64,000 nt of DNA from Diplonema papillatum (lineage: Eukaryota; Euglenozoa; Diplonemea; Diplonemida; Diplonemidae): positions 1 to 64,000 of the forward strand of contig JAPJBO010000423.1 in the NCBI GenBank assembly GCA_030068145.1, given 5' to 3'. Positions 61,286-64,000 of the stretch are shown in pieces. The notes beneath the pieces are model-generated. The model was given only the letters and a program-made list of their open reading frames with translations, had not been told where the DNA came from and made no database searches. Position 1 is the stretch's first letter; every line of letters starts with the position of its first letter. Position numbers and translations under genes: made by a program.

Positions 61286-64000
61286 ATGAGACACGTCCAA
61301 AGAAGTCGTGCGGCGTTTTTGGTCTGTCTTGCAGCGTGGGTAGCCGACGGTCTCGCCGAATGGGACTTGGTTTGGAATGACGAGTTCAGCGGCACATCGA
61401 TTGACACTTCTCAGTGGACTCACGAAGAGAACTGCGACGGCGGCGGCAACCAAGAGAAGCAATGTTACACAGCGAGCTCTGATAACTCGTTTGTGTCGAA
61501 TGGCGTACTGACGATCAAGGCAATGCCTGCAACGGGACAGTCACTTCCGTACAGCTCGGCTAGACTTATCTCGAAGAACAAGGGAGACTGGACCTACGGC
61601 AAGTTCGAAGCGAGAATGAAACTTCCATTCGGTCAAGGGTCGTGGCCCGCGTTCTGGATGCTGCCGACGGACAACGACTATGGGATCTGGCCTCTGTCGG
61701 GGGAGATCGACATCATGGAGGCAGTGAACTTGAAAGTCGGCGGGGAAAGAACTCTCCACGGAACGTTGCACTACGGAAACCGGTGGCCCAACAACAGATA
61801 CAGTGGCACGACGTACTTGCTGCCAAACGATGCGAATCCTGCTGATGGCTACCACACGTACGCTGTGGAGTGGGAGGAAGGAGAGATTCGTTGGTACGTG
61901 GATGGCGCGCACTTCCAGACGCAGAAAAGATCCACTGCCAACTACGACAGCAACGGGAACCCTGTGAGCCTGAAGCACCGTGGGTGGTTCCACCATGTTA
62001 ACGGAAAACCCACATACGCGGATTCGCCGTTCGACAAGAAGTTCCACTTGTTGCTGAACTTAGCTGTCGGCGGAAGTTGGCCAGAGAATGAGAACGACAA
62101 AGGTATCGACGCTGCCGCATTTGCGAATGGGCAGTTCATGCACGTTGACTACGTGCGTGTTTACCAGTGCAACACTTCCACATCGACCGGAAGAGGGTGC
62201 GCGACGGTAGCAAGCAACTACCTGTCAACTACGTTGCTGAGCGGAGCTGCTTCCGACTTGACGCCGGATTCTGTTGTGGTACCGCCGTCGTCTTCGCCGC
62301 CTCCTGCTCCACCTTCAACGCCGTCACCGCCAGGTTCCGAGTGTGCCCAATGGAACAACCAAGCGTGCCAGTCCGACAACGGCGAGTGCTACACGTGCGG
62401 TGCTCGCATCGAGTATTTGATATCTACAGGCCTGCCAGACGCTGCGGCGAAGTCTACTGTAGCATCTGACTTCCCGGGTGAGTGTGGTGGCTGCAGTAGC
62501 TCTTCCATCCCGCCGTCGTCACCACCTTCATCGCCGACACCATCTTCACCTTCACCCGCAACGTCAATGCCACCTTCACCATCACCTGCAACATCAATTC
62601 CACCTTCATCATCACCTGCAACATCGATTCCACCTTCATCATCACCTGCAACATCGATTCTACCTTCACCATCACCTGTAACACCAACGCCATCTCCATC
62701 ATCGTCATCACCTGTAACACCGACGCCATCTCCAACATCGTCAACACCTGCAATACCGTCGTCGTCTTCACCATCGTCATCACCTGCAACGTCAAAGTCA
62801 CCTGCAACATCACCACCCGAAACACCGACGCCATCTTCACCATCGTCATCACCTGCAACGTCAAAGTCACCTGCAACATCACCACCTGAAACACCGACGC
62901 CATCTTCACCATCGTCGCTCCCTGCGACATCAATGCCACCGTCGTCGTCACCTGCAGCATCAATGCCACCTTCGTCGTTACCTGCAGCATCAATGCCACC
63001 TTCGTCGTTACCTGCAGCATCAATGCCACCTTCGTCGTCGTCACCTGCAACACCCACGCCACCTTCACCGCCGTTTCCTCCTCGGACCACTGTCGCATGG
63101 CAGTTGGTTTGGAGTGACGAGTTCAGCGGCACATCGATCGACTCTGACAAGTGGACCCACGAAGTGAACTGCGACGGCGGTGGCAACAACGAGCAGCAGT
63201 GCTACACGATGAGCAGCAACAACTCGTGGGTTTCGAACGGCGTGCTGACGATCAAGGCAATGCCTGCTACGGGGCAGGCACTTCCGTACAGCTCGGCTAG
63301 ACTTAGCTCGAAAAACAACGGAGACTGGACCTACGGCAAGTTCGAAGCGAGAATGAAGCTTCCTTCTGGACAAGGGTCGTGGCCCGCGTTCTGGATGCTG
63401 CCAACTGACAACGAATACGGAGCCTGGCCTCTGTCGGGGGAGATCGACATCATGGAGGCAGTGAACTTGAAAGCCGGCGGGGAAGGAAATATCCACGGAA
63501 CGTTGCACTACGGAAACCCGTGGCCCCACAACAAGTACAGTGGCTCGACGTACTTGCTGCCACACGGTGCGAATCCTGCTGATGATTTCCACACGTACAC
63601 TGTGGAGTGGGAGGAGGGAGAAATTCGCTGGTATGTGGATGGCACGCACTACCAGACGCAGCGGCGGTCCACAGTTGCAATCGACGGCAACGGGAACCCT
63701 GTGGGCCTGAAGCACCGTGGGTGGTTCCACGAGGTTGACGGGAAGCCGACGTTCGCGAATTCGCCGTTCGACAAAAACTTCTACTTGTTGCTGAACTTTG
63801 CCGTCGGCGGAGACTGGCCGAGCAACGCCCACGACAGGGGCATCGACGCTGCCGCATTCGCGAATGGCCAGTTCATGTCCATTGACTACGTACGTGTTTA
63901 CCAGTGCCCAGCCGATCCTGCCACCGGAAAAGGTTGTGGGACTGTGGCAAGCTTGATCGAAGGCACCGCCCCCGACGTCTTGTCGAACGCTGCCGCGCAG
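61286..64000 (+). CDS. twin-domain GH16 glucanase, 3' end beyond the window
   Basis: 905 codons are open from ATG 61286 to the window end, with no stop. Signal peptide MRHVQRSRAAFLVCLAAWVA. First GH16 domain at about 27-295 (Glu140, Asp142, Glu145). One Cys module at about 352-397 (CAQWNNQACQSDNGECYTCG, ending CGGC). A Ser/Pro/Thr linker at about 400-603 with repeats such as SPATSIPPSS and SPETPTPSSP. Second GH16 domain from about 605 (Glu719, Asp721, Glu724) to the end. The last residues (EGTAPDVLSNAAAQ) align with the stretch just before the hydrophobic tail of the 54-kb protein, so only some 20 residues are likely missing. It is a tandem paralogue of that gene. Confidence 0.9.
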   Translation, partial: MRHVQRSRAAFLVCLAAWVADGLAEWDLVWNDEFSGTSIDTSQWTHEENCDGGGNQEKQCYTASSDNSFVSNGVLTIKAMPATGQSLPYSSARLISKNKGDWTYGKFEARMKLPFGQGSWPAFWMLPTDNDYGIWPLSGEIDIMEAVNLKVGGERTLHGTLHYGNRWPNNRYSGTTYLLPNDANPADGYHTYAVEWEEGEIRWYVDGAHFQTQKRSTANYDSNGNPVSLKHRGWFHHVNGKPTYADSPFDKKFHLLLNLAVGGSWPENENDKGIDAAAFANGQFMHVDYVRVYQCNTSTSTGRGCATVASNYLSTTLLSGAASDLTPDSVVVPPSSSPPPAPPSTPSPPGSECAQWNNQACQSDNGECYTCGARIEYLISTGLPDAAAKSTVASDFPGECGGCSSSSIPPSSPPSSPTPSSPSPATSMPPSPSPATSIPPSSSPATSIPPSSSPATSILPSPSPVTPTPSPSSSSPVTPTPSPTSSTPAIPSSSSPSSSPATSKSPATSPPETPTPSSPSSSPATSKSPATSPPETPTPSSPSSLPATSMPPSSSPAASMPPSSLPAASMPPSSLPAASMPPSSSSPATPTPPSPPFPPRTTVAWQLVWSDEFSGTSIDSDKWTHEVNCDGGGNNEQQCYTMSSNNSWVSNGVLTIKAMPATGQALPYSSARLSSKNNGDWTYGKFEARMKLPSGQGSWPAFWMLPTDNEYGAWPLSGEIDIMEAVNLKAGGEGNIHGTLHYGNPWPHNKYSGSTYLLPHGANPADDFHTYTVEWEEGEIRWYVDGTHYQTQRRSTVAIDGNGNPVGLKHRGWFHEVDGKPTFANSPFDKNFYLLLNFAVGGDWPSNAHDRGIDAAAFANGQFMSIDYVRVYQCPADPATGKGCGTVASLIEGTAPDVLSNAAAQ

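Overview
The window is nuclear DNA from a flagellated eukaryotic microbe. It carries a spliced axonemal gene (CFAP52/WDR16 type) with GT-AG introns, secreted proteins with eukaryotic signal peptides, long satellite arrays, and transposons of eukaryote-only classes (CACTA-like, DIRS-like, Crypton-like). The mix of laminarinase-type GH16 enzymes with small Cys-rich modules would suit a stramenopile, haptophyte or similar microalga or protist. That placement is inference; nothing in the sequence names the organism.

Layout. 0.2-1.05 kb: a 41-bp minisatellite next to a decayed RNase H fragment. 3.2-8.8 kb: a 5.5-kb CACTA-like transposon with terminal inverted repeats (TIRs), a TA target duplication, a zinc-finger transposase and a second basic protein. 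8.8-12.9 kb: minisatellites around a small SHOCT-like/Pro-rich gene, then a 0.65-kb inverted-repeat element. 13.6-19.1 kb: a near-perfect tandem triplication (1,939-bp unit) of a secreted Cys-rich protein gene. 20.5-21.3 kb: a HAD-fold protein with a 100-bp tandem repeat upstream. 22.2-27.9 kb: the three-exon CFAP52 gene, with a decayed first-exon copy upstream and three decayed last-exon copies downstream. 28.2-29.3 kb: a 167-bp satellite. 30.2-31.2 kb: a single-pass membrane protein with a poly-Q tail. 35.0-36.6 kb: a GH16 glucanase with three Cys modules. 37.1-39.2 kb: a TIR element filled with a 99-bp satellite. 41.1-43.3 kb: a TIR element with a 6-bp target duplication, satellite arms and a small basic cargo gene. 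44.8-48.2 kb: a DIRS-like retroelement with 0.7-kb inverted termini. 48.9-50.7 kb: a gag/pol-like remnant. 51.7-54.04 kb: a tyrosine-recombinase element with TIRs, a short related element beside it, and two near-identical 91-nt hairpins. 54.4-64.0 kb: two large twin-domain GH16 genes, the last running off the window end.

How it fits together. The single-copy cellular genes are few (HAD protein, CFAP52, membrane protein, GH16 family, Cys-rich family). They are separated by mobile DNA that repeatedly shows one design: inverted ends, satellite-like arms and a small or absent gene. The three GH16 genes (five catalytic domains) probably act outside the cell or at its surface on beta-1,3-type glucans. 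The most unusual part is 51.7-54.04 kb, where a tyrosine recombinase, repeated TTTTCTTGCAC motifs and long hairpins lie together in an arrangement that recalls recombination-site/cassette systems; this is a hypothesis, not a demonstration.
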